Source of the DNA: an uncultured cyanobacterium
GTDB lineage: Bacteria > Cyanobacteriota > Cyanobacteriia > PCC-6307 > Cyanobiaceae
Direction of reading: 5' to 3'
NCBI GenBank assembly: GCA_903917565.1
Contig: CAIXBB010000040.1
Span: 1-64,000, forward strand
Length of the DNA: 64,000 nucleotides
Shown here piece after piece: positions 38,930 to 47,432 of this stretch. A model generated the notes under the pieces. It did not search any database. It worked only from the letters and a program-made list of their open reading frames with translations, and was not told the origin of the DNA. The stretch's first letter is position 1. Each line of letters starts with the position of its first letter. A program made the position numbers and the translations under genes.

Positions 38930-39882
38930 TCCCCCAGCGCCAGCCAATCCTCCAGGACAAGGTTCACCAGGGAGGGGTTCTCGTCATGGGGGCAGTGGCC
39001 GAGGCCGGGCAGGATCCGCAGGTCACGCACAGCCGCGAAGGCCCCGGCCCAGCGCCGGGCCTCGGCGACGGGCTCCCATGGATCCGCCTCCCCCCAGAGC
39101 AGCCGGACCGGAATGGTCAGTTCCGCCAGCATGTCCGGGGCGAGCCGGTCGCGGAAGAGGTTGATGAAACCCCGGAAGCTCTCCTCGGCACCGGGGCTGC
39201 GGGCCGGGGTCAGCAGCAGCTGCACCAGTTGGTCGTCGACGCCCTCGCCGGAGGGGTAGGCGGCGCCCAGAATCCTGCGGATCACGCCGGGATTGGCCAC
39301 CCAGCGGAACAGGCGGCCCGTGAGCCAGCGTTGCCGCACCAGGCGCTTCAGCAGGGGCCGGCCGATCCGGCGCAGGGGGGGCTGTTCGCTCAGGCGGCGG
39401 TCGTCCAGGCTGCGCTGGGCGCAGTCGATCAGGATCACCTGGCCCACGTCGTCCCCGAGCCTGCCGGCCGCGGCGAGGGCCACCACGCCCCCGATCGAAT
39501 TGCCGACGAGCTGGACCGGGGTGCCGATCATCTCCCGCACGAAGGCCGCCACCTGATCGGCCCACAGGTCGATGCAGTAGCGCAGCGCCAGGCTGTCATC
39601 CGGCTCGCCCTCGAGGCGGGAGGGGGGCTTGCTGCTGGCCCCGAAGCCGACCAGATCAATGGCGAAGACGGGACGCTGGCCGCACAGGGGTGGCAGGTTG
39701 TGGCGCCAGTGTTCCTTGCAGGCACCGAAGCCATGGATCAGCAGCACGGGCAACGTCCCGGCCGGGGACGGCGCCGCGGGGGCGCTGCGCGCATAGCTGA
39801 CCGTCTGCCCCTGCCACCGCCAGGTGCCCAGCCAGTCCGCGGGGAAAATCGTGCCGCCGCTGGCCGGGGGGGGGAGGGGCAT
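38920..39882 (-). CDS. Alpha/beta hydrolase resembling pheophytinase
   Basis: About 320 residues, alpha/beta-hydrolase fold. HGFGACKEHW is the oxyanion region and GNSIGG holds the nucleophile Ser (129 from ATG 39882). GEADPWEP has the acid and GLGHCPHDE the catalytic His. The stretch IDLWADQVAAFVREMIG followed by PVQLVGNSIGG and the GHCPHDE ending recall plant PPH, which removes phytol from pheophytin. That comparison is from memory. The gene ends an operon of Rieske oxygenase, DevB, DevC and DevA. TTG 39906, overlapping devA, is an alternative start. A G9 run at 39866-39874 lies in the N-terminal coding part without breaking the frame. Confidence 0.8.
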   Translation of the reverse strand: MPLPPPASGGTIFPADWLGTWRWQGQTVSYARSAPAAPSPAGTLPVLLIHGFGACKEHWRHNLPPLCGQRPVFAIDLVGFGASSKPPSRLEGEPDDSLALRYCIDLWADQVAAFVREMIGTPVQLVGNSIGGVVALAAAGRLGDDVGQVILIDCAQRSLDDRRLSEQPPLRRIGRPLLKRLVRQRWLTGRLFRWVANPGVIRRILGAAYPSGEGVDDQLVQLLLTPARSPGAEESFRGFINLFRDRLAPDMLAELTIPVRLLWGEADPWEPVAEARRWAGAFAAVRDLRILPGLGHCPHDENPSLVNLVLEDWLALGDQP

Positions 39883-39902
39883 GGGGCCTGGGGACGGGGG
39901 AT

Positions 39903-40586
39903 TCAAGGGGACCCCTTCCAGGGGTTGACCCTGCCATCCTCGATGGCCCAGATCCGGTCGGCGTCATCGAGCAGGCGCAGGTCGTGGGTCACCAGCAGCA
40001 CCGAACTGCCCCGTTTGCGGCAGAGGGCGCCGAGCAGGGCCACCACCTCCTGCCCCGAGCTGCTGTCGAGGGAGGCGGTGGGTTCATCGGCCAGCACCAG
40101 ATCGGGCTCGGGGGCCAGGGCCCTGGCAATCGCCACTCGCTGCCGCTGGCCACCGGAGAGTTCGGAGGGGTAATGATGCAGGCGCTGGCCCAGGCCCACC
40201 GCCTCGAGCAGGGCGGTGGCCCGATGCAGGCGCCGCTGCGGATCCGGTTCACTCAGCTGGAGCACAAGCGCCACGTTCTGCAGGCTGGTGAGGGAGGCCA
40301 CCAGATTGTGGCTCTGGAAGATGAAGCCGATGCGGCGGCGGATCTCCACCCGGCTGCGCTCGCTGGAGCGCCTCACCTCGCTGCCCAGGACCTGAAGCGA
40401 TCCCTCCTGCACGGATCGCAGGGCGCCCACGAGCGTGAGCAGGGTGCTCTTGCCGCTGCCGGAGGGCCCCACCAGCAGGGTGATCTCCCCCGGATTCACG
40501 CTGAAGCTGATCCCATGCAGAATCTCGCTGCGCAGCGCACCCTCGCCGTAGGCGTGGTGCAGATCCTCGGCGATGACAGGCAGCAT
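39903..40586 (-). CDS. devA: DevA-type ABC exporter ATPase
   Basis: A 227-residue ATPase of the MacB/LolD/DevA kind. Walker A GPSGSGKST (40-48), Q-loop FIFQSHNL, signature LSGGQRQRVAIARAL, Walker B LVLADEPTASLDS and H-loop VTHDLR are all present. It powers the DevC permease encoded five bases upstream. In filamentous cyanobacteria DevBCA with a TolC protein exports envelope glycolipids. The substrate here is unknown. Confidence 0.9.
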   Translation of the reverse strand: MLPVIAEDLHHAYGEGALRSEILHGISFSVNPGEITLLVGPSGSGKSTLLTLVGALRSVQEGSLQVLGSEVRRSSERSRVEIRRRIGFIFQSHNLVASLTSLQNVALVLQLSEPDPQRRLHRATALLEAVGLGQRLHHYPSELSGGQRQRVAIARALAPEPDLVLADEPTASLDSSSGQEVVALLGALCRKRGSSVLLVTHDLRLLDDADRIWAIEDGRVNPWKGSP

Positions 40587-40591
40587 CGTGC

Positions 40592-41779
40592 TCAGAAGAC
40601 GCTGGCCGGATCCGCATCCCGCAGCTTGTTGAGGGCGATGGCGGCCGCCAGTCCACAGACGCCGATGGTCAGGCTGAACACCAGCAGGGTCTTGTCAGTG
40701 GTCATCACGATCTGGATGCCGGAGACGGCGGTGAGAAAGGCATACAGGGCGGCGCTTGCCACCACGGCGGGTACAAAGGAGGACACGGCCAGGATCGAGG
40801 CCTCCTGGAGCACCAGGATCAGCAGGAAACGGTTGCGGAAGCCCAGGGCCTTGAGGGTGGCATATTCGTGCAGATGGTCGCTGACATCGGTGTAGAGCAC
40901 CTGGTACACGATCACCCCCCCCACCAGCAGCCCCATGATCGTGCCGAAGCCGAAGATGATGCCGAAGGAGGAGCTGGTGTTCCAGTAGTTCTGCTCATTG
41001 GCGATCAGCTCCGGCTTGGTGAACACCTGCAGCTGGCTGCCGTAGAGGACCCGCAGGTGACGCTGCACGGAAGCGATGGCGGCCGGATCCCTGACGCGGA
41101 TCAGGCCCATGGAGATCTCGCCCGCGTTGATCTGCTTGTAGGCGAGCTGCAGGGCCGTGGTGTCGCTGCTGATCAGATTGCTGTCGGCGGCGAAGGTGGA
41201 GCCGAGGCGGAACACTCCCACCACCCGAAAGGTCTTGGAAAAGTCGGAGAGGATCATCGTCTGGCTCCCCTGGGCCTTGACCGCCGCCGCCACCGGACCG
41301 GTGTTGCTGTTCCCGGCCGCATCGAAAAGCACGTAGCCCGGGGTGCGGATCCGGTCGATCTGCTCGCGCACCGGGGCCAGATCGAGAATCTGCTGGTCGG
41401 GATCGAAGCCGATCAGGCGCAGGCTGGTGGGTTTGATGCCGCCCATCTGCTGGGCATTCACATTGGCCACATAGACGGGAATGACATCACTCACCCCCGG
41501 AACCCCCAGCGACTGGTACAGCTGGGACTGGGGGAACTGCTGGAAGGCCCCACTGTCCCGGGTGCCGGGGCTGATCACCACCAGATCGGTGATCAGGGCC
41601 TGGTAGAAGGTGGTGGCGCTGGTCAGCAGACCCGACTGGAAGCCGAGCTGCATGAACATCAGCAGCGCGGCGAAGCCGATGCCGGTGACGGCCACCAGGT
41701 AACGGATCGGCTGACGCTTCAACTGCAGCCAGGCCACCGGCAGATCGCCCAGGCTGCGCCTCAGGGAGCGGCCGATCAC
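40592..41779 (-). CDS. devC: DevC-type ABC exporter permease
   Basis: A 395-residue permease of the FtsX/MacB fold. There is one membrane helix after PVAWLQLKRQPIRYLVAV (with FAALLMFMQLGFQ), a large extracytoplasmic region, and three helices at the C-terminus (FGFGTIMGLLVGGVIVYQVLY, then two more). PVAWLQL and LMFMQLGFQ are strongly DevC-like. The start is GTG 41779, overlapping the devB stop as GTGA. The same frame is open far upstream across devB but carries no similarity there. Confidence 0.9.
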   Translation of the reverse strand: MIGRSLRRSLGDLPVAWLQLKRQPIRYLVAVTGIGFAALLMFMQLGFQSGLLTSATTFYQALITDLVVISPGTRDSGAFQQFPQSQLYQSLGVPGVSDVIPVYVANVNAQQMGGIKPTSLRLIGFDPDQQILDLAPVREQIDRIRTPGYVLFDAAGNSNTGPVAAAVKAQGSQTMILSDFSKTFRVVGVFRLGSTFAADSNLISSDTTALQLAYKQINAGEISMGLIRVRDPAAIASVQRHLRVLYGSQLQVFTKPELIANEQNYWNTSSSFGIIFGFGTIMGLLVGGVIVYQVLYTDVSDHLHEYATLKALGFRNRFLLILVLQEASILAVSSFVPAVVASAALYAFLTAVSGIQIVMTTDKTLLVFSLTIGVCGLAAAIALNKLRDADPASVF

Positions 41780-42873
41780 AGCAGGAAGCGGACGTTGACG
41801 TTCAATCCGCTGAGCTTGGCGAGGCGGCTGGAGTCGGCGGGGGTCAGGTCGATCTTCACCAGCACCACCCGGGCATTGACGTTGTTGTTGGAATTCACGC
41901 TGAACAGATCCCGGTCGGACACCACACCGGTGATCTCCCGGACACGGCCCTGCAGCTTGCCGCTGAAGCCCCCGCTCTCCGCCCAGATCTCGACGGGCTG
42001 GTCGCGGCGCACCTGGGGGATGTCGCTCTGGAACACCTGGGCCCAGACCTGCATGGCCCCGATCTGACCGGCCTGGGCGAGACCCTGGTCCGTCTCCTTC
42101 ATGCCGGGCCAGCTGTAGATCCGCAGCAACCGTCCGTCGAGGGGGGAGCGGATCTCGGCATTCATCAGCAGGCTGCGGGCCTGGGCGAGGTTGGCCTTCG
42201 CCACCGCGACATCGGCGAGGGCCACCTCCCGGTCGACCGGGCGAACCGTGAGGTTGTCGTAGAGGGTGCCTTTGAGGGCCTGGATGTTGGCCTGGCCCTG
42301 GGCGAGGGCCGCATCGGCCTTGCCAAGTTCCTCCTCGGAGATCGCCCCGGCCTTGAACAGCTCCACGCTCTTCTGCTGGCTGATCTTCAGGTAGGGAATC
42401 ACCACCTGCTCGGCCTTGAGGTCGGCCTCGGCCTTGAGCCGGGCCCCCGTCCTGGCCCCCGCATCCACCTGGGCCAGCTTGGCCTCGCTGAGGGCCAGCT
42501 GGTTTTCGGCCTGGACGACGCCTTTCCTGAGGCTGGCCCAGCTGCTGAGGAAGCCGAGCAGCTGGCCGCGGCGGATCGTCGCCCCTTCCGCCACCAGCCA
42601 CTTGTCGACGACCTCCGAGCCCCCACTGTTGCCGGAGGCGGTGGACAGGGACGCGACACCCCCCATGGGGGTGAGTCGCCCCAGGGCGGTCACGGCCCGG
42701 GGGGCCAGGGGTGGAGGGGGCGGGGCGGGGCGGTGGCTCAGCTGCCAGCCCGCCAGCCCCAGCACGGCCAGCGCCGAGACCGTGATCAGCTTCTGGCGGC
42801 CGCTGCCCCAGGCGCGCTCCCGCCAGAAGCGCTGCAGGCCCTCCAGCCTGTCGACGTGCGGCGTCTCCGTCAC
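41776..42873 (-). CDS. devB: DevB-type periplasmic adaptor (HlyD family)
   Basis: A 365-residue membrane fusion protein with an N-terminal membrane anchor (about 21-36), a Pro-rich spacer and a lipoyl half-motif (VVDKWLVAEGATIRRGQLL). A long helical hairpin (ENQLALSEAKLAQVDAG to LAQGQANIQALK) is followed by a second half-motif (NAEIRSPLDGRLLRIY) and beta-barrel parts. It bridges DevC to an outer-membrane TolC duct. GTG 42873 overlaps the Rieske gene stop (GTGA), so oxygenase and exporter are translationally coupled. Confidence 0.88.
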   Translation of the reverse strand: MTETPHVDRLEGLQRFWRERAWGSGRQKLITVSALAVLGLAGWQLSHRPAPPPPPLAPRAVTALGRLTPMGGVASLSTASGNSGGSEVVDKWLVAEGATIRRGQLLGFLSSWASLRKGVVQAENQLALSEAKLAQVDAGARTGARLKAEADLKAEQVVIPYLKISQQKSVELFKAGAISEEELGKADAALAQGQANIQALKGTLYDNLTVRPVDREVALADVAVAKANLAQARSLLMNAEIRSPLDGRLLRIYSWPGMKETDQGLAQAGQIGAMQVWAQVFQSDIPQVRRDQPVEIWAESGGFSGKLQGRVREITGVVSDRDLFSVNSNNNVNARVVLVKIDLTPADSSRLAKLSGLNVNVRFLL

Positions 42874-43952
42874 GAACCGAGGGCGTCTGGGCGCGCCATG
42901 GTAGCCACCGCTTCTGCGCCCAGCCAGCGGCGGTGCATGCGGCGGAACTCGATCGAGAGGATGTCCGAGGCCACATGCCGTTCCTCGGTGAGATCGAGGG
43001 GGACGGGAGTCGGCCGCTGGCTGCGCACCACCCCATGGTCCTCCTGGAAGATCGTGCGGGAGATGGCGACCGACCTGGCCGCGCTGCCGGGCAGCCGGAA
43101 GCGCTTGCGTTTCGAGTACTTCACCCAGCGGGCCAGGGTGTGGCTGTCGCTCTGGGGCAGGCTGGCGTTGCAGAAGACGAAGCGCAGCTGGTCGCCGATG
43201 CTGGTGTCGACGATGTTCAGATTCGGGTAGTAAAAGCTGAAGGTGGTGGTGGCGCAGAGGGGCCCGCTCTGGCCCATCAGGGTGCGGATCAGCTTGAGGG
43301 CCCCCTTGACCGGCAGTTCGAAGCTCACCTTGGCGGCGATCATCCGATCCTGCTTGTGCAGATCGACGGGAATCGAAAGGGGCGAATCCTGGCTGGCGAA
43401 GGTGCCCTTGTGCACCCAGTAGGCATGGGAATTGTCGAGGTTGGATTCGATCACCCGACTGAAATGGGTCTCCCAGTCGAAGCTGCTTTCCACATGGCTC
43501 CATTCGGAGGCCGGGAAGAGGGGCAGCTCGGGCAGCAGGGCCGGATCCGGAGGATCGGGGCCCCACCACATCCAGACGAAGCCCCGTGATTCGACCACCG
43601 GCCGCTCACCCACCAGGCCGCTGCGCGCCGGGGGGCTGGATCCGGCCGGTTCGGCGGGGGCCTCCAGGCAGGTCCCATCCGCCGCGAACTTCCAGCCATG
43701 GAAGGGGCAGCGCAGGCAGCCCCCCTCCAGGTGGCCCAGGGTCAGGGAGGCCCCCCGGTGGGGACAGCGGTCACTGAAGATCCGCGGCCGGCCTTCGGCA
43801 TCCGGAAACAGCACCAGATCCTGGCCCGCGAACGGAACGGCAACGGGCCCCCTCTGCAGGGCAAAGGAAGAGGCCACGGCGTACCAGCAGTTCTGAGCCA
43901 GTTGAGACACCTGGGGAGATGTTGTCTCTGATACGAACCCAGGAAATGACAT
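42870..43952 (-). CDS. Rieske non-haem iron oxygenase, PaO/VanA-like (1 of 3)
   Basis: A 360-residue oxygenase subunit. The Rieske 2Fe-2S site is CPHRG and CPFHGW (Cys63/His65, Cys82/His85). The mononuclear iron site is NLDNSHAYWVH (Asp172, His175, His180). The C-terminal ILSIEFRRMHRRW resembles the end of pheophorbide a oxygenase/Tic55-type proteins. It would need an electron donor such as ferredoxin; no dedicated reductase is encoded nearby. It is first of the operon Rieske-devB-devC-devA-hydrolase, starting at ATG 43952. The substrate is unknown. Confidence 0.88.
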   Translation of the reverse strand: MSFPGFVSETTSPQVSQLAQNCWYAVASSFALQRGPVAVPFAGQDLVLFPDAEGRPRIFSDRCPHRGASLTLGHLEGGCLRCPFHGWKFAADGTCLEAPAEPAGSSPPARSGLVGERPVVESRGFVWMWWGPDPPDPALLPELPLFPASEWSHVESSFDWETHFSRVIESNLDNSHAYWVHKGTFASQDSPLSIPVDLHKQDRMIAAKVSFELPVKGALKLIRTLMGQSGPLCATTTFSFYYPNLNIVDTSIGDQLRFVFCNASLPQSDSHTLARWVKYSKRKRFRLPGSAARSVAISRTIFQEDHGVVRSQRPTPVPLDLTEERHVASDILSIEFRRMHRRWLGAEAVATMARPDALGS

Positions 43953-44017
43953 GCTGTGCCGATGCTACGGAGATCTTAAGCGAAGCGTCCGGATGGAGAG
44001 TGCGACACCCCCCTAGA

Positions 44018-44046
44018 TTGGCGCCGCCAAGGTTGGGATCCCCAAC
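44018..44046. promoter_or_regulatory. Two adjacent inverted repeats in the Rieske/MFS divergent region
   Basis: TTGGCG-C-CGCCAA (44018-44030) is followed one base later by GTTGGG-ATC-CCCAAC (44032-44046). A TAGATT hexamer at 44014-44019, suitable as a plus-strand -10 box, overlaps the first repeat. The sites lie 24-52 bases upstream of the MFS start and within the 117-base gap shared with the Rieske operon. They suit a dimeric repressor or a leader hairpin; binding is inference. Confidence 0.45.
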
Positions 44047-44069
44047 ACTGCCGCTCCAATGATCCGCAA

Positions 44070-45278
44070 GTGATTCGCAAACTGCGCAGTCCCCTGGCGA
44101 TCGTGTTTCTCACCCTGTTGCTGGACAAGCTGGGCGAAAACATCGTCTACCCGCTTCTGCCCTTCATCCTCGAGAAGTTCTCTCCGGATGGGCTCACCCT
44201 GGGGCTGCTGGCATCGACGGCCACTCTGTTTTCCGTGCTGGCCTCTCCGATCATCGGTTCCCTCAGTGATGCCTATGGCCGGCGGCCGGTGATTCTTCTG
44301 TGCGTGGCCATCAATGCCCTTTCCCTGTTCATGTTCGGCCTGGCCGGAACATTGGGACTCATCTTTCTCTCCAGGGCGATCAACGGTGTCTCCACGGCCA
44401 CGGTCGGCACCGCCCAGGCTTACATCTCCGACATCTCCACCCCGGCGAACAGGGCCCGCAACTTCGGCATCAGCGGTGCGGCCTTCGGCCTCGGGGCCAT
44501 CGCCGGTCCTGCCCTGGGAGGTGCGTTGGTGGGTTTCGGCATGCGCATTCCGGTGTTCGTGGCGGCGGCTCTGGCGGCCTACAACTTCCTGATGGCGTTT
44601 CTCTATCTCAAGGAAACGCTCCCCCGCCAGGACAGACCGCGTTTCCAGCTGGCGCAGATCAACGGATTGGCGCCGGTGATGGCCCTGCTGGCGCTGCCGA
44701 AGGCCAACCGCGTGGCCCTCGCCTTCTGTTGCTTCAACTTCGCCTTCAGCGGCTTCACCACCCTGCTGGTGCTCTACCTCAAGGACCAGTTCTCCTGGTC
44801 GGCCTCCCAATCGAGCGGCATCTTCGTGATCGTCGGCCTCACGGTCACCTACGTGCAGGTGGCCCTCACCGGTCCGCTGGTCCGGCGCCATGGGGAGGCC
44901 CGCCTCAACAGCTACGGCCTGGTGGCGGTGGCCGCCGGCATTGCCCTGGTTCCCCTGGCCCAGGTCTTCGGCGCCGGTGCCGCCGTGGTGATCGTCACGG
45001 CGGCCGTGATGCTGTCGGTGGGGGCAGCCTTTGTGATCCCAACGGCCCGGAGTCTGGTCTCGCGGCTGGTGCCGGAGAACCGGCAGGGGGTGATGCTGGG
45101 CAGCCTGTTGGCCCTCACGGGCCTGGCCAGTGCCCTGGGCCCCATGCTGGCCGGGGTCCTTTACGACCTTTCTCCAGCCCTCTGCTTCCTGCTCCAGGCG
45201 GTGGTGTGCCTGCTGGGGGCTCCCCTGCTTCGCGGCATCAAGGAGCCCGCCGCGGTGCCTGTCACTGTCGGCGGCTGA
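44070..45278 (+). CDS. Major facilitator superfamily transporter (TetA-like)
   Basis: A 402-residue protein with 12 predicted membrane helices. LDKLGENIVYPLLPFI in helix 1 and motif A GSLSDAYGRRPVIL between helices 2 and 3 place it in the drug:H+ antiporter-like group. The start is GTG 44070. It sits alone on the plus strand between two minus-strand Rieske units, so it may export the product or a toxic intermediate of those enzymes. The substrate cannot be read from sequence. Confidence 0.88.
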   Translation: MIRKLRSPLAIVFLTLLLDKLGENIVYPLLPFILEKFSPDGLTLGLLASTATLFSVLASPIIGSLSDAYGRRPVILLCVAINALSLFMFGLAGTLGLIFLSRAINGVSTATVGTAQAYISDISTPANRARNFGISGAAFGLGAIAGPALGGALVGFGMRIPVFVAAALAAYNFLMAFLYLKETLPRQDRPRFQLAQINGLAPVMALLALPKANRVALAFCCFNFAFSGFTTLLVLYLKDQFSWSASQSSGIFVIVGLTVTYVQVALTGPLVRRHGEARLNSYGLVAVAAGIALVPLAQVFGAGAAVVIVTAAVMLSVGAAFVIPTARSLVSRLVPENRQGVMLGSLLALTGLASALGPMLAGVLYDLSPALCFLLQAVVCLLGAPLLRGIKEPAAVPVTVGG

Positions 45279-45315
45279 GCGGGGGGGGCGGGGCCACCGC
45301 AGGGGGATCGGCGCC

Positions 45316-46332
45316 TCAGACCCTGGCCCGTTCGCGCAGCATCCGCCGGTACTCCACCAGGATCAGATCGGAGTCGATCAGCACTTCGTTGGAGCCGCGG
45401 AAGCTGACCCGCTTCGGTTCCTGCTCGCTGATAACGGCCGCATCCTCCTTGGAGATCTGCAGGCCCGTGTCCAGGGTGATGCGATCGAACAGCCGGTTGA
45501 GCAGGGGAGTGTTGCTCAGGAAGTTCCTGCCGTTCGTCACCCTGACGGTGGTTTCCCCGTCGTTGTCGGGCACGTGGGCCTGCAGGGCCGCCAGGGTCAG
45601 CGCACCGAAATGGATGATCGAGACCACCACGTTGGGGTAAAGAAACCGGTACTCCTTGAAGGCGTTGCCGGTGTCCCCCTTCAGCAGCAGGCGGGTGAGG
45701 CCTGTGAGCTTCTTGACCTTGATCGGCATCCGTCCGTAGAGGCTGCCCGGTTCCACATGGACGGGGTAGTGCTCCAGGCTGAAGTCGGTGTCCGGGTCCA
45801 CCCGGCCGATGCTCTTGCCATGCACGAAGGCGGCATGGGTGGGATCGATGCCGTTCTCGATCGTCCGGGTGAAATGGGTGGCATAGGTGAAGGCCATGTC
45901 ACCGCCGTCCCGCAGGCTCAGCCCGGCCAGTTCCGGGATGTCCTGCACCTCCTCCTCCGGACTCCTGTGCTGGCCGGCCACCCACAACCAGATGAATCCG
46001 TGCCGCTCCCGGGTGGGGAAGGTGCGCAGGTGGGCCTGGCGGGGGATGGACTCCTCGGGCCGCAGGGCCGGGATCTGCACGCAGGCGCCCTGGGCGTCAT
46101 AGCGCCAGCCGTGGTACGGACAGACCAGGGTGTCCCCGTGGGCCCACCCCGCCGCCAGGGAACAGCCCCGGTGGGCGCAGCGGCCGTCGAAGGCCAGCAC
46201 GTGGTCGCTGCCATCGCGCATCAGCACCACCTCCCTGCCCTGGAAGCGATGGGCCAGGGGTTGGCGGTTCACCTGGCTGGAGAGCCCCACCGCATACCAG
46301 CAGTCGGCGGGCCAGGGCGACGGGGCGTCCAT
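45316..46332 (-). CDS. Rieske non-haem iron oxygenase (2 of 3)
   Basis: 338 residues. The Rieske site is CAHRG and CPYHGW (Cys52/His54, Cys71/His74). The mononuclear iron site is GIDPTHAAFVH (Asp163, His166, His171). The end, LILVEYRRMLRERARV, again resembles PaO-type oxygenases. One base separates its ATG from the preceding Rieske gene stop. All catalytic ligands are intact, so it is not a decayed copy. It differs clearly from its two paralogues outside the motifs, which argues for a different substrate or step. Confidence 0.88.
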   Translation of the reverse strand: MDAPSPWPADCWYAVGLSSQVNRQPLAHRFQGREVVLMRDGSDHVLAFDGRCAHRGCSLAAGWAHGDTLVCPYHGWRYDAQGACVQIPALRPEESIPRQAHLRTFPTRERHGFIWLWVAGQHRSPEEEVQDIPELAGLSLRDGGDMAFTYATHFTRTIENGIDPTHAAFVHGKSIGRVDPDTDFSLEHYPVHVEPGSLYGRMPIKVKKLTGLTRLLLKGDTGNAFKEYRFLYPNVVVSIIHFGALTLAALQAHVPDNDGETTVRVTNGRNFLSNTPLLNRLFDRITLDTGLQISKEDAAVISEQEPKRVSFRGSNEVLIDSDLILVEYRRMLRERARV

Positions 46333-46333
46333 C

Positions 46334-47350
46334 TCAGGGTGCCGTGACGGCCGTGGCGGCAGCGGCGGCCGGACAGGCGCGGGCCAGGGCGCGTCGGTAG
46401 GCCAGGATCAGTTGATCGGAGGCCAGCAGCAGTTCGTCCCCCTGGGTGGTCCAGGAGGGACCCGGGAGCTGGGTTTCCACCACCGAGCGGTCCTCTTCGT
46501 AGGTGTCGACGGTGTTGCGGATCGAGTTGCCATCCGCCCAGCGGTAGGGGAGGAAGTTACGCACACCGATCCACTTGGTCAGGGTGGTTTGGTCGTCAAC
46601 GGGAATGTTGCTGGCGAAATAGATGTATTGAAATCCCTTCCAATTGAAATCCAGGGCGATTCTGTTGATGTTGGGAAGATAGCTGGTGAGAGTGGCGCTG
46701 GAGTGGCTCCTTTCCCGTTTGACGATGTACTTCAACAGGCCCACCCGTGCCGGTGGCTTGACCTTGTGGTGCGTCGACACCAGGCCCGGTTCGCTGAGGA
46801 TCTCCAGGCTTTCCACGCTGGCCGCCTCCCGATTGCCGAAGAACGGCTTGTGCACAAACGGGGCGTGGGACGTGTCCAGTCCCGACTCCACGACACGGCT
46901 GAAGTGGGCGTTCCAGCGGTACTCCCCACTCACCGCACGCCAGCCCGGCTGGTCCAGTTCGGGGAAGGGGGGGATGGGGACGCTGGCGGCCAGGCCTGCA
47001 TCGCCGGGGAAGACCCAGAGGAAGCCGGATTGTTCCCTGATGGGGAAGGTGGCCATCCTGGCCCGGGCCGGGATCGGGGTGCCCGGAGGATCGGCCGGAA
47101 TCCTGACGCAGTGCCCGGCCACGTCATAGCTCCAGCCGTGGTAGGGACAGCGCACACAGGAGTCCTCCAGCCATCCCCTGGCCAGGCTGGCCCCCCGGTG
47201 GGCGCAGTAGTCGGCCAGGGCGTGGGCCTGGCCGGCGGCATCGCGGAAAAGCAGGTAACGGCGCCCCAGCAGGGTGACCGATACGGGTTGGTCGCTGAGC
47301 CCGTGGGCATGCTCCACCGCGTACCAGAAATTCTCGAGTCCCTGGGTCAT
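46334..47350 (-). CDS. Rieske non-haem iron oxygenase (3 of 3)
   Basis: 338 residues. The Rieske site is CAHRG and CPYHGW (Cys49/His51, Cys68/His71). The mononuclear iron site is GLDTSHAPFVH (Asp159, His162, His167). It is the first gene of a two-gene unit with the previous Rieske gene, starting at ATG 47350. The middle region has fewer charged residues and aromatic strands (NWKGFQYIYFASNIP), perhaps for a hydrophobic substrate. It diverges from the cNMP-binding gene with 82 bases between. Confidence 0.88.
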   Translation of the reverse strand: MTQGLENFWYAVEHAHGLSDQPVSVTLLGRRYLLFRDAAGQAHALADYCAHRGASLARGWLEDSCVRCPYHGWSYDVAGHCVRIPADPPGTPIPARARMATFPIREQSGFLWVFPGDAGLAASVPIPPFPELDQPGWRAVSGEYRWNAHFSRVVESGLDTSHAPFVHKPFFGNREAASVESLEILSEPGLVSTHHKVKPPARVGLLKYIVKRERSHSSATLTSYLPNINRIALDFNWKGFQYIYFASNIPVDDQTTLTKWIGVRNFLPYRWADGNSIRNTVDTYEEDRSVVETQLPGPSWTTQGDELLLASDQLILAYRRALARACPAAAAATAVTAP

Positions 47351-47432
47351 TCCTCAGACGGGTGTGTCACGGGTTCCATTGGCCCACCGCCCCTGTTTAG
47401 CACCGGTTAGCCCGGGAACCAAGTTAAATCGC

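Noticed and set aside
39866-39874. G9 run in the hydrolase gene as a phase-variation site
   Set aside because: The frame is intact on both sides and the run is near the non-conserved N-terminus, close to alternative starts. Runs of 8-9 G are common in this GC-rich DNA.
40592-43036. One 814-codon frame that would fuse the DevB region to DevC
   Set aside because: Only its last 395 residues are DevC-like. The first half is the out-of-frame shadow of devB, which has its own intact frame and GTGA junction.
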